DNA from: JAHEEL01 sp964581295
Lineage (GTDB): Bacteria > Actinomycetota > Acidimicrobiia > Spongiisociales > UBA5794
DNA length: 64,000 nucleotides
NCBI GenBank assembly: GCA_964581295.1
Contig: CAZONX010000002.1
Location: forward strand, 1 to 64,000
Direction: 5' to 3'
Within the stretch, counting starts at the first letter, position 1. Each line of letters starts with the position of its first letter. Shown piece after piece: positions 52,468-62,257 of this stretch. A program made the position numbers and the translations under genes. The notes beneath the pieces were generated by a model. The model did no database searches and had not been told where the DNA came from. It saw only the letters and a program-made list of their open reading frames with translations.

Positions 52468-55400
52468 CTAGACGGTCGCTCGCACCATGCGGCGGGCGAG
52501 CACCTTCGACGACTCGCCGGGTTCCATGGTGACGCCGTACAGCATATCGGCGGCCTCCATGGTCTGTTGCTGATGGGTGATGATCACGAGCTGGGCCGAC
52601 GAACGCAGCGTGTCGACGAGACGGAGGAACCGGTGCAGGTTGGCGTCATCGAGCGCCGCTTCGACCTCGTCGAGCACGTAGAAGGGAGAGGGACGAGCAC
52701 GGAATACGGCAAAGAGGAACGCCAGCGCCGCCAGGCTTCGTTCTCCACCAGAGAGAAGTGCGAGCCGGCCGACCTTCTTGCCGTGGGGTTGTGCTTCCAC
52801 CTCGACACCGGACTCGAGCGGATGGTCCGGGTTGACCAGACGGAGCCGCCCGCGACCTCCGGGGAACACCTGGGAGAAGTTCTCCTGGTAGAACTCGGCG
52901 ATCTCTTCGTAGGCCACCATGAACAGGCTTGCCATCTCGTCGTCAAGCGCTGTGATCACCTTGCGCAGCTCGCTGCGCGATTCGTCGAGGTCGGCGAGTT
53001 GGTCGTCGAGGAGCACTACCTCTGCGGCGAGCTCATCGTATTCGGCGGCGGCCAGCGGATTGATGGGACCCATGCGGCGGAGGTCGGCTTCGAGGCTCTC
53101 GAGGCGATTCCTCGCATCGACGTCCTCGTCAAGTTCGGGGCGGGGTGCGGCGAGAGCCTGTTCCACCGTTGCGTCCGCGTCCCGCCGCAGCCGTTCGGCG
53201 CTCGACTCGAGCCGGACGCGTGCCTCGGCGAGCTCAACGGCGAGAATCGATCGGCGTTCCTTCGCCATCGAGATCGAAGCCTCGAGTCGCTCCCGTCGTT
53301 CTTCAGCCTTGCCGAGCGAATCTGCCGTGCCGCCTACAGCGAGCCGAAGGCTCCGCTGACGGTCGCGCAACTCGACGATGTGGCGTTGGCATGTTGCCGC
53401 GACCCTGGCGGACCGAGCCTCGATATCTGCGAGGGCGTCGATACGCGAGTCGTTCTCCCCCAGCAGCTCCAACTGACCGAGGTCCATGGCGACGCGTTCG
53501 AGCCGCCGATCGATCATCGTGCGCCGCTCAGTGATTCCGGCGAGTTCGGCCGCGGATTCTTCGCGAAGGCGGCGCGCTTCGTCGCGCCGGGTCACGATCT
53601 CCTGGCGTCGCTCGTTGAGGGCCTCCCAGGCGGCTTGGCGTGCGGCCTCTTCCCCTTCGAGGTCGGCAAGGCGGGCGCGAAGTTCAGCAATGCGCTCGGA
53701 TCGAGCATCGTCCGCCTCGGACAGCGCGGCCGATCGAGCGTCGAGGCGCTCGCGTTCTGCCTCACCGGCAGCGCGGGCCCGTCCGACTAGATCCAGTGCC
53801 TCGGTGTGCCCCGCAATTCGTGCCTCGAGGGCTTCGAGATCGTCGAGCGCCGTACGCTCCACGCGTCGGGCAGCTTCAAGCTCGCGAAGCGCGCCGGTGC
53901 GGCGACTCTCCGTTCGCGATTGTTCTCGCTCAGCAATTTCGAGCTGGACGCGCGCGGCTTCGAGTGCTGCGAATCCCGTTCCATCGGGTTGAGCCACTCG
54001 AATCCCCGACACGGTCACAACATCGCCCTCCGGGGTGACGGCGCGCAGGTGTGGGTGGCGCTCCACCACCGTCCAGGCAGTCTCCCACCCGGCGGCAAAT
54101 ACAACATCGCCGAGCAGGGCTTCGGCCACCGCAGCATTGGCGCTGGGGCCGAGCACATCGACAAGGGCATCGAGGCCGAGTTCTGCTGCAGCTTCGCGAG
54201 CCGGAACCCCCGGGCGCACGGACGGGTCGACCAGGGCCACGCCACCGAGCCCCTCCGACTTCAATGCGGCAGCGAGATCGTGGATATCGGATCGCCCGGT
54301 CGCGAGGTACGCGTCGGCCCACGGGCCGAGCGCCTGGTCGACGGCGGCCGCAACCTCAGGCGGAGCATCGAGTGACGCGGCGACAACGCCGGTAACGCCA
54401 TCGTGTCGTTCGGCCATGGAGCGAGCCGCCGGATCCCCGATGCCCGCGATCGCCGCTTCGTGCGCTTCGATGCGCGCTTCTGAGGCAGCGACAGCGATGA
54501 GCACGTCGGAGTGTTCCTGGTCGGACCGTTCCCACTTCTCGTCCGCAGCCGTGCGGCGGAGGCGAGCTTCGTCGTAGCCCCGCTGGGAAGCGGTGACCGC
54601 GGCGTCTGCCTGCTGGATCGACCGGTTCAACTCAACGGTCTCGTTGGTCTCCTCCTCGAACCGCTCGACGACGACGCTGCGTCGCGAGCAGATGCCCTCG
54701 ACTTCCCGACGATCCCGTTCGGAGGAGTTCTCGAGGGCTCGGAGGTCGCCGCGGAGATTCGCAACAAGGCCTTCGGCCGGCAGTTGGACCTGCTCAGCGA
54801 TAGCCCGTTCCTCGTCTTCGAGGGCCTCGAGCGTCGCGGTGCGGCGTTCCAATTCCTCTGTGAGTCGGACTTCCGCAACCTTTGCCTCGTCAATCCCTTC
54901 GCTGAGCTCGCGCTGCTCGGTCGAAAGATCGCTTCGCCGTTCGCCGGCTCCCTCGATACGGCCTTCGATCGCGACTCGTCGCTCTCGGGCGACGAGTCCA
55001 TATCGTCGGAGACGTTCGACAACCGTTTCCAGGCGGGCTGCCGCGGCGGTGTCGCGTTCGAGGGCAGCGCCCGCATCGCCGGCCGACGCCCGCAATTGCG
55101 TGAGTTCAGCCAACAACGTGGCGTGTTCTGCTTCTTCGACGGCGAGTTGTTCGGCCCGGGCCGTGTCTTCCACAGTCGCCTCGGCCTCGTGCTCCCGCAG
55201 CTCTCGAATCGATTCGCCGCCGAGCCAGAGCCGCAGAGCCTTTGCCTCGGCCTTCACGGAGCCATGGCGCGCCGCTGCGTTGGCTTGGCGCTTCAGCGGC
55301 CGCAGGGCCCTGCGCTTCTCGGTAAGAATGTCGTTGAGGCGGTCGACGTCCTGCTCGGTCGCATCAAGGCGCCGAATCGCTCGATCTCGCCGGCCCCGGT

Positions 55401-55908
55401 GCTTGGTGATGCCCGCTGCTTCTTCGATGATCGAGCGATGCTCGTCTGGCCGTGCGGTGAGGATCGAACCGATCTGACCTTGTGAGACCAGGACGTGCTG
55501 GTGGCGTCCAACACCGCCATCGGAGAGCAGGTCCTGGATATCGAGCAGCCGGCACGGCGTGCGGTTCATTTCGTACTCGGAGGTTCCGTCGCGATAGAGG
55601 CGCCGGGTGATCGTGATCTCGGAGAGATCGATCGGAAGGAACCCGTCGCCGTTGTCGAACGTGAGCGATACCTCGGCTCGCGAGACGGCAGGACGCGTCG
55701 CTGTTCCGGCGAACACCACGTCTTCCATCTTCTCGGTGCGTAACGAACGGGTGGCTTGGGTTCCCATGACCCACGCGACAGCATCGAGGAGGTTTGACTT
55801 GCCGGAACCGTTTGGGCCGACCACGACATTCACCCCGGCGTCGAATTCGAGCCGGGTGCGGTCGGCGAACGACTTGAAGCCGACGAGCGTAAGCTTCTTC
55901 AGCAGCAC
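52468..55908 (-). CDS. smc: Chromosome segregation protein SMC
   Basis: The 1146-residue protein starts with VGFKSFADRTRLEFD and Walker A GPNGSGKSNLLDAV, has two long coiled coils around a hinge (about 480-650), and ends with the ABC signature LLSGGERSLAALA and Walker B SPFYVLDEVEAALDD. SMC with ScpAB organises and separates chromosomes. The GTG start at 55908 lies 8 bases after a TATGCT hexamer. Confidence 0.97.
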   Translation of the reverse strand: MLLKKLTLVGFKSFADRTRLEFDAGVNVVVGPNGSGKSNLLDAVAWVMGTQATRSLRTEKMEDVVFAGTATRPAVSRAEVSLTFDNGDGFLPIDLSEITITRRLYRDGTSEYEMNRTPCRLLDIQDLLSDGGVGRHQHVLVSQGQIGSILTARPDEHRSIIEEAAGITKHRGRRDRAIRRLDATEQDVDRLNDILTEKRRALRPLKRQANAAARHGSVKAEAKALRLWLGGESIRELREHEAEATVEDTARAEQLAVEEAEHATLLAELTQLRASAGDAGAALERDTAAAARLETVVERLRRYGLVARERRVAIEGRIEGAGERRSDLSTEQRELSEGIDEAKVAEVRLTEELERRTATLEALEDEERAIAEQVQLPAEGLVANLRGDLRALENSSERDRREVEGICSRRSVVVERFEEETNETVELNRSIQQADAAVTASQRGYDEARLRRTAADEKWERSDQEHSDVLIAVAASEARIEAHEAAIAGIGDPAARSMAERHDGVTGVVAASLDAPPEVAAAVDQALGPWADAYLATGRSDIHDLAAALKSEGLGGVALVDPSVRPGVPAREAAAELGLDALVDVLGPSANAAVAEALLGDVVFAAGWETAWTVVERHPHLRAVTPEGDVVTVSGIRVAQPDGTGFAALEAARVQLEIAEREQSRTESRRTGALRELEAARRVERTALDDLEALEARIAGHTEALDLVGRARAAGEAERERLDARSAALSEADDARSERIAELRARLADLEGEEAARQAAWEALNERRQEIVTRRDEARRLREESAAELAGITERRTMIDRRLERVAMDLGQLELLGENDSRIDALADIEARSARVAATCQRHIVELRDRQRSLRLAVGGTADSLGKAEERRERLEASISMAKERRSILAVELAEARVRLESSAERLRRDADATVEQALAAPRPELDEDVDARNRLESLEADLRRMGPINPLAAAEYDELAAEVVLLDDQLADLDESRSELRKVITALDDEMASLFMVAYEEIAEFYQENFSQVFPGGRGRLRLVNPDHPLESGVEVEAQPHGKKVGRLALLSGGERSLAALAFLFAVFRARPSPFYVLDEVEAALDDANLHRFLRLVDTLRSSAQLVIITHQQQTMEAADMLYGVTMEPGESSKVLARRMVRATV

Positions 55909-55916
55909 AGCGCAGG

Positions 55917-55922
55917 AGCATA
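55917..55922 (-). promoter_or_regulatory. -10 element of smc
   Basis: The minus strand reads TATGCT 8 bases before the smc GTG, leaving almost no leader. The -35 region is not clear. Confidence 0.5.
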
Positions 55923-55952
55923 GTGCGGTGAATTACATGAGTGTGACTCTGG

Positions 55953-55980
55953 GTCGCCAGTCGCCAGTCCGGAGTCCGGA
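55953..55980. repeat. Four tandem heptads at the rnc 3' end
   Basis: Four 7-base units in a row, GTCGCCA, GTCGCCA, GTCCGGA, GTCCGGA, lie between the rnc stop and the smc promoter. The change from one unit type to another without loss of phase shows that 7 bases is the unit of expansion. Confidence 0.85.
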
Positions 55981-55992
55981 TACCTTCGAAGG

Positions 55993-56700
55993 CTAGGAGC
56001 CAGCGTTGAGGGAATCGAGGGCCTGGTGGGCTGCCGCTTGCTCGGCACGCTTCTTCGATGTTCCTTCACCGATGGCGAGCTCCTCGCCCGACCCGAGAAC
56101 GGTCGCGGTGAAATGCTTCGCGTGCTGTGGGCCGGCCTCGGTGACCGTGTACTCAACCGTGCGTCCGGAGGCCACGAGCGACTCCTGGAGGCGCGTCTTG
56201 TAATCGAGTTGCCCTGGTGTGCCCGACCGGTCTCGGATTCCCGTCCCCCAATGTTCCTGAACGATCGCTTCAACGCGATCGAAGCCTGCATCGAGGAAGA
56301 GCGCAGCCAACAGTGCTTCGACGACATCGGAGAGAATCGACTGCTTCAGGCGGCCGCCGGACTGATCCTCACCTCGTCCAAGCAGCACGAGGTCGGGTAT
56401 CCCCCATGCCACGGCCACCTCGGCGAGAGCCGGTTCCGCCACCACGCTGGCACGCAGCAGCGTCATCTCGCCCTCGGTTGCTCCGGGTAGCTCCTCATAG
56501 ATGAAATGTGTCACGGCGAGTTCGAGGACTGCATCGCCGAGGAACTCGAGGCGTTGGTAGTCCGCTACCCCAGGGTGCTCTGCGGCGTAGGACGGATGGG
56601 TGAGCGCTGCCGCGAGCAGGCCGCAATCAAAGAATTGGTAGTCGAGGACCTGTCGGAGGTGAGTGACGGCGGCGTCGACGTCGGGGGTCCGAGCGTTCAT
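55993..56700 (-). CDS. rnc: Ribonuclease III
   Basis: The 235-residue protein has the RNase III signature RLEFLGDAVLELAV with its catalytic acids, a second acidic site DVVEALLAALFLDAGF, and a C-terminal double-stranded-RNA-binding domain (YKTRLQESLVASGRTVEYTV to the end). It matures rRNA and cuts structured mRNA. The N-terminus overlaps plsX by 4 bases. Confidence 0.96.
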   Translation of the reverse strand: MNARTPDVDAAVTHLRQVLDYQFFDCGLLAAALTHPSYAAEHPGVADYQRLEFLGDAVLELAVTHFIYEELPGATEGEMTLLRASVVAEPALAEVAVAWGIPDLVLLGRGEDQSGGRLKQSILSDVVEALLAALFLDAGFDRVEAIVQEHWGTGIRDRSGTPGQLDYKTRLQESLVASGRTVEYTVTEAGPQHAKHFTATVLGSGEELAIGEGTSKKRAEQAAAHQALDSLNAGS

Positions 56701-57674
56701 GACGCCGCGCGCCCGATTCCCTCGGCCACGAGGTCGACCAAACCGTGACCCGCCCCCTCAGCAGCCATCCGGATGGCGTTCGCCACTGCACGATGCGAAC
56801 TCGCTCCGTGGGCAATCACCACGACGCCTTTGGTACCGACGAGATGGGCCCCGCCGGTCGTCTCGGGGTCGATGCGCTGCCGCAGCTCCATGAACGCCGG
56901 GAGCAGCTCGGCGAGCGCCGCCTGGTACTCGTCGGCCTGCAGCGCCTCCATCAAGACGCGAAATAGGGCGCGGCTGGTCCCCTCGCCGGTCTTGAGCAGC
57001 ACGTTGCCGGTGAATCCATCGGTAACGAACACGTCGGCGCGATTGCGACCGAGGTCCCGTCCTTCGACATTGCCGATGAAGTTGAGCCCGGTGACGTCGT
57101 TGAGAAGGCCGAAGGCGGCCTGCTCGAGTTCTCGGCCCTTGCCGGCTTCTTCCCCGATGTTGAGAAGGCCAACCCGTGGGTTCTCTATCTCGAGAAACAC
57201 CTCGGCGACGGCAGAGCCCATTACACCGAACTGCGCCAGCTGTTCCGGCCCAACGTCGAGGTTGGCACCGGCGTCGAGCACGACCTCGCGCGTCGGGAAG
57301 ATCGACGCGATCGCTGGCCGGGCGACCCCAGGAAGGCGTCCAATGACGAACGCTGAAGCGGCAAGAGCGGCACCGGTCGACCCGGCGGATACCAAGGCTT
57401 CGGCCTCGCCGGCCTTGACGAGCCGGGCGGCCACCATGATCGACGCATCCTTCTTGTCGCGAACGGCGCGAGCAGGATCCTCACCCATTTCGACGACTTC
57501 GCTCGCATGAACTACGGGGAGATCGGCTCCGAAGCGTTCGAGCACCGGCTCGACCTGGGTGCGATCACCAACCAAGACGACATCGACACCGTCGGCTGAT
57601 GCATCAATGGCACCGCGTACGGTTTCCAGCGGAGCGTGGTCGCCCCCCATTGCGTCGACGACGACTCGCGCCAT
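56697..57674 (-). CDS. plsX: Phosphate acyltransferase PlsX
   Basis: The 325-residue protein starts with VVVDAMGGDHAPLETVRGA and has SAGSTGAALAAS and VFVTDGFTGNVLLKTGEG. PlsX makes acyl-phosphate for glycerolipid synthesis. The ATG at 57674 is 7 bases after the rpmF stop; a longer frame would overlap rpmF. rpmF-plsX-rnc-smc-ftsY is a common order. Confidence 0.96.
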   Translation of the reverse strand: MARVVVDAMGGDHAPLETVRGAIDASADGVDVVLVGDRTQVEPVLERFGADLPVVHASEVVEMGEDPARAVRDKKDASIMVAARLVKAGEAEALVSAGSTGAALAASAFVIGRLPGVARPAIASIFPTREVVLDAGANLDVGPEQLAQFGVMGSAVAEVFLEIENPRVGLLNIGEEAGKGRELEQAAFGLLNDVTGLNFIGNVEGRDLGRNRADVFVTDGFTGNVLLKTGEGTSRALFRVLMEALQADEYQAALAELLPAFMELRQRIDPETTGGAHLVGTKGVVVIAHGASSHRAVANAIRMAAEGAGHGLVDLVAEGIGRAAS

Positions 57675-57681
57675 CGCGTTA

Positions 57682-57858
57682 TCAGGCTTCAGCGATGATC
57701 TCGCGACCGTTGTACGTGCCGCAATTGGCGCACACGCGGTGCGGAATGTGCTTGGCGCTACATTGCGGGCACGTTGCAAGCGTCGGGCTCGACACCTTCC
57801 AGTGCGCCTTGCGGCGACGGGTGCGTGATCGCGACATCTTCTTCTTCGGGACGGCCAT
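57682..57858 (-). CDS. rpmF: 50S ribosomal protein L32
   Basis: The 58-residue frame from ATG at 57858 begins MAVPKKKMSRSRTRRRKAHW, the L32 start, and has two cysteine pairs (CPQC and CANC) for zinc. It is shorter than 60 residues and easy to miss. A ribosome binding site GGTTCTCC is weak, but GAGG lies close to the start. It lies between the YceD gene and plsX, as is typical. Confidence 0.96.
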   Translation of the reverse strand: MAVPKKKMSRSRTRRRKAHWKVSSPTLATCPQCSAKHIPHRVCANCGTYNGREIIAEA

Positions 57859-57876
57859 CAGGAGAACCTCGTTTCG

Positions 57877-58380
57877 TCAATCTCCGGGCGGGAGCAGGTC
57901 GCGCAGCACGGCAAACGGTGAGCCAGCGACATCCGATTCGTCCGGGGAGTCGGTATTCAAGTCCATTTCTGGTGTAGTCACAAGTCCCTCACACGATTCT
58001 TCGCACACCGGCTGGATGACGAAGCCAAGCAGCGTCTCGTCCCGCAGGAAGGGTTCAAGGTCGATGACGGTGCCATCGATCGGGTACGCGTCTTCCCCCG
58101 GGTTGGTTTCGAAGAGCCCCGCTACGGGGTCACACCCGTCGTCGGTGAAGGTTTCAAGACATCGACGACAGACGTGTTCGACGGTGTAGCACACGTCGCC
58201 GCGCACCAGAATCCCGCCGGGCACCGGGCCGACGGAGAGTTCAGCCACGAGCGGCGGCTCGGCCAGGACTCGGCTCATCTCGAGGCCCCAGTCGACGATG
58301 GCTTCGACGATGACCGGGCGCGGTGGAACATCGCGCCCGAGCAGGTCGGAGGCTTCAACGAGAAATGGTGATCGGTTCAT
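57877..58380 (-). CDS. YceD family (DUF177) protein
   Basis: The 167-residue protein has the DUF177 features: a CRRCLE pair, then FLRDETLLGFVIQPVCEESC near the end. Family members lie next to rpmF and are linked to 23S rRNA processing. The C-terminal Cys pair suggests zinc binding. It is 18 bases upstream of rpmF. Confidence 0.92.
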   Translation of the reverse strand: MNRSPFLVEASDLLGRDVPPRPVIVEAIVDWGLEMSRVLAEPPLVAELSVGPVPGGILVRGDVCYTVEHVCRRCLETFTDDGCDPVAGLFETNPGEDAYPIDGTVIDLEPFLRDETLLGFVIQPVCEESCEGLVTTPEMDLNTDSPDESDVAGSPFAVLRDLLPPGD

Positions 58381-58402
58381 GGCGCTCCCCTTCGCGGTGG
58401 AG

Positions 58403-58442
58403 TGAATCTGCAGGTTGCAGGACGGAGCGAAGTGTTGCTACT
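58403..58442. repeat. Weak heptad-like element at the coiled-coil gene 3' end
   Basis: The minus strand reads CAGTAGCAACAC across the stop of the coiled-coil gene and then CCTGCAACCTGCAGATT, two imperfect 7-base units. The match to the other elements is partial. Confidence 0.35.
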
Positions 58443-58962
58443 GACTGACCGGAGGTGCCGGTGTCGGAGGCAACGACTGGTGGAGTTCGGATCTGGCCTC
58501 TCTCACGTAGCGGAGCAACTCGGCGAGAACCTGTTCGGCTTCCGCGAGGTGGCGCTCAGCGAAATCCTCTGACTCGAGCCGTATCCGGCGAGCTTCGGTC
58601 TCGGCGTTGCGCACGAGCGTATTCGCCTCTTCAACCGCTTCCTGCACGATGTACGACTCCGACACCATCTGCTCAGATCGGTGCTTCGCATCTGCGAGGA
58701 CATCACGCGCCTTCTCGTTCGTCCGAGCGATGTAGGCCTCGCGCTCGCGAACCATCCAGCGGGCGGCTCGCAGCTCTTCGGGAAGGCCGCTCTGGATTCT
58801 CGCAAGCTCATCCAGCGTCTCGTCCTGGTTGATCATCACGCTATTGGACAACGGAACCTGTCGTGCGTTCTCGATCTCAATCATCAGGTTCTCGAGCAGG
58901 TCGAGCAACCCTCCAGGAACCGGCGGCGGCGCCTGCGGATGGTCGGGGTGTTCGATGGTCAT
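58438..58962 (-). CDS. Coiled-coil protein, DivIVA-like region
   Basis: From the ATG at 58962 the 174-residue protein is mostly helical: a Pro-rich head, LLDLLENLMIEIENARQVPL, then a long charged coiled coil (KARDVLADAKHRSEQMVSES, EEANTLVRNAETEARRIRLE) and a Pro-rich tail. This resembles actinobacterial DivIVA or ATP-synthase-b-like coiled-coil proteins near coaD, which may guide cell growth. It overlaps coaD by 4 bases. Confidence 0.75.
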   Translation of the reverse strand: MTIEHPDHPQAPPPVPGGLLDLLENLMIEIENARQVPLSNSVMINQDETLDELARIQSGLPEELRAARWMVREREAYIARTNEKARDVLADAKHRSEQMVSESYIVQEAVEEANTLVRNAETEARRIRLESEDFAERHLAEAEQVLAELLRYVREARSELHQSLPPTPAPPVSQ

Positions 58963-59432
58963 TCTTGGCGCTCCTTCATGGCCGCAGCGACGCCCGCCGG
59001 AACGAGAGCGTCGATCGCGCCGCCGAGACGGGATACCTCTTTGACGAGCGAGGACGATAGATAGCCGAATTCGGGCTTCGTCGCCACGAAGAGCGTGACG
59101 ATTCCCGAGAGGTGTCGGTTCATTTGCGACATCTGGAACTCGTAGTCGAAGTCGGTCATGGCCCTCAGGCCCTTGACGACCACGTCGGCGTCCACTTCCT
59201 GGGCGTAGTCGACGAGCAACCCGCCAAACGACCCGACAGACACGTTGCCCCACCGCGAGCAAAGTTCGGTGAGCATCTCCACCCGCTCGGCCTCATCGAA
59301 AAGCGCCGACTTCGAGGGATTGCGAATCACGCCCACGATGACCTCGTCGAAGATGCCGACGCAGCGCTCGATAACGTCAAGGTGCCCATTGGTGGGCGGA
59401 TCGAAACTGCCTGGGACAAGCGCCGCGGTCAC
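58959..59432 (-). CDS. coaD: Phosphopantetheine adenylyltransferase
   Basis: The 157-residue protein has the nucleotidyl-transferase motif PGSFDPPTNGHLD and the RAMTDFDYEFQMSQMNR segment. CoaD makes dephospho-CoA. Length is normal. It overlaps rsmD by 4 bases; rsmD-coaD is a common pair. Confidence 0.97.
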   Translation of the reverse strand: MTAALVPGSFDPPTNGHLDVIERCVGIFDEVIVGVIRNPSKSALFDEAERVEMLTELCSRWGNVSVGSFGGLLVDYAQEVDADVVVKGLRAMTDFDYEFQMSQMNRHLSGIVTLFVATKPEFGYLSSSLVKEVSRLGGAIDALVPAGVAAAMKERQE

Positions 59433-59965
59433 GGTTGCTCCTTCTCGAGGATCCAGATCTCACTGTCACCGTACCGTCGCCGGTCGGTGCACGTCAGACT
59501 ATCGGACTCCGGGGCCGTTCCCCCCCAACGACGGTGCACCACCACACAGCCATGCGGCACGACGCGGTCGGCCAGGAGGTCGAGAACGCTTACGACGTCC
59601 AAGTCTTCGAGGGCATACGGGGGGTCGACGAACACGAGGTCGTAGGTTCCGCGATCACGCCGAAGGAAGCGCACGACGTCGGCTCCCGCCACCGTCCCTC
59701 CAAGCCCCACCAACGCAACGTTGTCGGCGAGGACGCGTGTGGCGGCCCGATCGCTTTCGACGAACACCGCAGATTCTGCTCCACGGCTCAGCGCCTCGAG
59801 GCCGAGGGAACCACTCCCGGCGAAGAGATCAAGCACGACGGCGCCCGGGATCCGCTGATGGAGCGACGAGAACACCGCCTCCTTCGCACGACCGGTGAAA
59901 GGACGGGTCCCCGAGCGCGGCGCGGCGAGCCGCCGGCCCTTGGCCGCCCCCGCGATGATCCGCAT
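59429..59965 (-). CDS. rsmD: 16S rRNA (guanine(966)-N2)-methyltransferase RsmD
   Basis: From ATG at 59965 the 178-residue protein starts MRIIAGAAKGRRLAAPRSGT and has DLFAGSGSLGLEALSRGA and FVDPPYALEDL. RsmD methylates G966 of 16S rRNA. The longer frame to 60019 overlaps recG and is unlikely. recG lies 22 bases upstream. Confidence 0.96.
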   Translation of the reverse strand: MRIIAGAAKGRRLAAPRSGTRPFTGRAKEAVFSSLHQRIPGAVVLDLFAGSGSLGLEALSRGAESAVFVESDRAATRVLADNVALVGLGGTVAGADVVRFLRRDRGTYDLVFVDPPYALEDLDVVSVLDLLADRVVPHGCVVVHRRWGGTAPESDSLTCTDRRRYGDSEIWILEKEQP

Positions 59966-59987
59966 CTGGAAAACCTCCCGCTCGCGA

Positions 59988-62213
59988 TCAGCTCCGCTCG
60001 AGCCATTCTGCATCGTCACCCAGCAATGCCTGCACTTCGTCCGCGAGCTCTCGATGGCGTACCAAGTCTGGGTCGCTCTTCACAAGAGCGAAGGCTTCCT
60101 TCCTGGCGACCACGAGTACCTCGACGTCTCGGAGGAGGTCTGCGAGGCGGAGATCCGTCAGACCCGACTGCCGCGCCCCAAAGACGGTCCCCTGGCCCCG
60201 GATCCGCATGTCCTCCTCGGCAAGGCGGAAACCGTCGGTCGTCGCAACCATCGCGGCGATCCGCTCCTCGGCGTCGCTGGTCGATGGATCAGCGACGAGT
60301 AGACACGTGGCGGGATGCTCGCCTCGTCCCACGCGTCCGCGCAACTGGTGGAGTTGGCTCAGGCCGAAGCGGTCGGCGTCCTCGATCACCATCACCGTTG
60401 CGTTCGGTATATCGATGCCGACTTCGATCACCGTCGTTGCCACCAACACATCGAGGTCGCCGGCCCGGAACCGATGCATCACGTCGTCTTTGTCCACCGG
60501 CCGCATCTGTCCATGGAGGAGGCCGAGGCGGAGGTCCGGATATACCGAGCGCAACCGCTCGTATTCAGCGGTCGCCGACTTCACCTCCAGCTTGGAGGAG
60601 TCCTCGACGAGCGGGCAGACGACGAATACCTGCCGGCCCTTTGCCGCCTCTTCGCGGACCCGTTCGTAGACGCCTTCGAGTGCCTCAGGCTGCTTCGGGA
60701 CATGCCGGGTCGTCACCGGCATCCTGCCCGGTGGCATCTCATCGAGCACCGAGACATCGAGATCGCCATACAACGTCATCGAGAGTGTGCGCGGGATCGG
60801 CGTCGCCGTCATGATGAGCAGATCGGGGTCATGATCCGATGACTTATCCCGCAGCTTCACCCGCTGATGCACGCCGAAGCGATGCTGCTCATCGACGACG
60901 GCAATGCCCAGCCGGGAGAAGTGGATGCCCTCCTGGATGAGGGCATGGGTGCCAATCGCAATATCGACTACGCCGTCGGCGATCCACCCGTTCACGATCG
61001 ACCGATCCACGCTCCCGGAGAAGTTCGTGATCGCCCGATTGGCCGTCAGCAGAGCGACACGAACCGAACGGTCGCCCTCGCCGGCGAACAGGTTCTCCGT
61101 GCCCGAGGCGCCGGGTCCACCATCGGGTGCGAGATCAGCTGCATCGAGTGCGTCCACCGTAGAGAGGAAGTGCTGCTCGGCCAGCACCTCCGTCGGCGCC
61201 ATGATTGCTCCCTGAAACCCACCCTGCACGGCGATCAGGAGGGTTGCAAGGGCAACCACGGTCTTCCCTGACCCGACCTCACCTTGGAGCAGGCGGTGCA
61301 TCGGACGGCGTTGCGCCAAGTCATCTCGAATCTCCCCGATGACGCGTTCTTGTGCAGCAGTCAGGCGGTAAGGGAGCGCACCCAGAAATCCGTCGACCAG
61401 GGCGCCATCGACCTCGTGAACGGCCCCTCGGGCCTGGAGGCCTTGGCGTTGCTTGCGTAGAGCAAGCGCAACCTCGATCCGAAAGAACTCGTCGAAGATC
61501 AATCGGCGCCGTGCCTGGTCGGCCTCGACTCGATCGTCGGGGAAATGGATGTTTGCGATCGCGTCGTCTCTCGCTGCGAGTCCGATCCGGGAGAGGATTT
61601 CGCCCGGCACCACCTCGGTGATCGGCCGAGATCGCTTGAGGGCGTTGTCCATGGCGGTGCGCACCTGCCGCGGCGCGAGTCCGCCGACTTTGGGGTGAAC
61701 CGGCACGATGCGACCCGTGACCAGCGACTCTTCGTCATCAAGCCGGTCGAGGTCCGGCGCCTTCATCTGAAGATTGCCCCGAAACAGCTCGGCTTTGCCG
61801 GAGAGCGCGATCTCCTCACCCACCTTGACCTTGAGATACGGATTGAACCACACGGCCTTCAGCGTGCTGGTTCCGTCCCCGATCGTCGCCTCGATCATCA
61901 CCCGGTTCTTCGAGATGCGCCTTCTCGACGCCTTCTGAACCACACCTCCGACGGTGACTTCTTCCCCAAGCGGCACCGACGAGAGATCGAACAGCTGGGA
62001 CCGATCCAGGTAGCGGCGCGGCGCATGCAGTAGTAGCTCGGCGACGGAGCTGATTCCCGCCTCAGTCAGGCGTTTCGCCTTGCGAGGGCCAATGTCCTTG
62101 ACGGCGTCGATCGGCACACCAGCCAGGTATGCGAGGCTACGGCCGTGCGGCGGTTGGGCGACGTCGGTCACCCGCCCATGATGGTCGGTCGCGGTTCGAA
62201 GGTCGTTGTTCAC
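59988..62213 (-). CDS. recG: ATP-dependent DNA helicase RecG
   Basis: The 741-residue protein has an N-terminal wedge OB domain, Walker A LLQGEVGSGKT, the DEQH box VVDEQHRFG, motif III MTATPIPRT and VVVATTVIEVGI-like segments (VLVATTVIEVGIDIP), then the RecG-specific C-terminal QLRGRVGRG and TRG region. RecG remodels stalled forks. It is divergent from rpmB with a 44-base gap. Confidence 0.97.
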   Translation of the reverse strand: MNNDLRTATDHHGRVTDVAQPPHGRSLAYLAGVPIDAVKDIGPRKAKRLTEAGISSVAELLLHAPRRYLDRSQLFDLSSVPLGEEVTVGGVVQKASRRRISKNRVMIEATIGDGTSTLKAVWFNPYLKVKVGEEIALSGKAELFRGNLQMKAPDLDRLDDEESLVTGRIVPVHPKVGGLAPRQVRTAMDNALKRSRPITEVVPGEILSRIGLAARDDAIANIHFPDDRVEADQARRRLIFDEFFRIEVALALRKQRQGLQARGAVHEVDGALVDGFLGALPYRLTAAQERVIGEIRDDLAQRRPMHRLLQGEVGSGKTVVALATLLIAVQGGFQGAIMAPTEVLAEQHFLSTVDALDAADLAPDGGPGASGTENLFAGEGDRSVRVALLTANRAITNFSGSVDRSIVNGWIADGVVDIAIGTHALIQEGIHFSRLGIAVVDEQHRFGVHQRVKLRDKSSDHDPDLLIMTATPIPRTLSMTLYGDLDVSVLDEMPPGRMPVTTRHVPKQPEALEGVYERVREEAAKGRQVFVVCPLVEDSSKLEVKSATAEYERLRSVYPDLRLGLLHGQMRPVDKDDVMHRFRAGDLDVLVATTVIEVGIDIPNATVMVIEDADRFGLSQLHQLRGRVGRGEHPATCLLVADPSTSDAEERIAAMVATTDGFRLAEEDMRIRGQGTVFGARQSGLTDLRLADLLRDVEVLVVARKEAFALVKSDPDLVRHRELADEVQALLGDDAEWLERS

Positions 62214-62257
62214 CTGACCCTGCTAGCCTCCCGGATCACCTCAGGAGGTTCTCCCAC

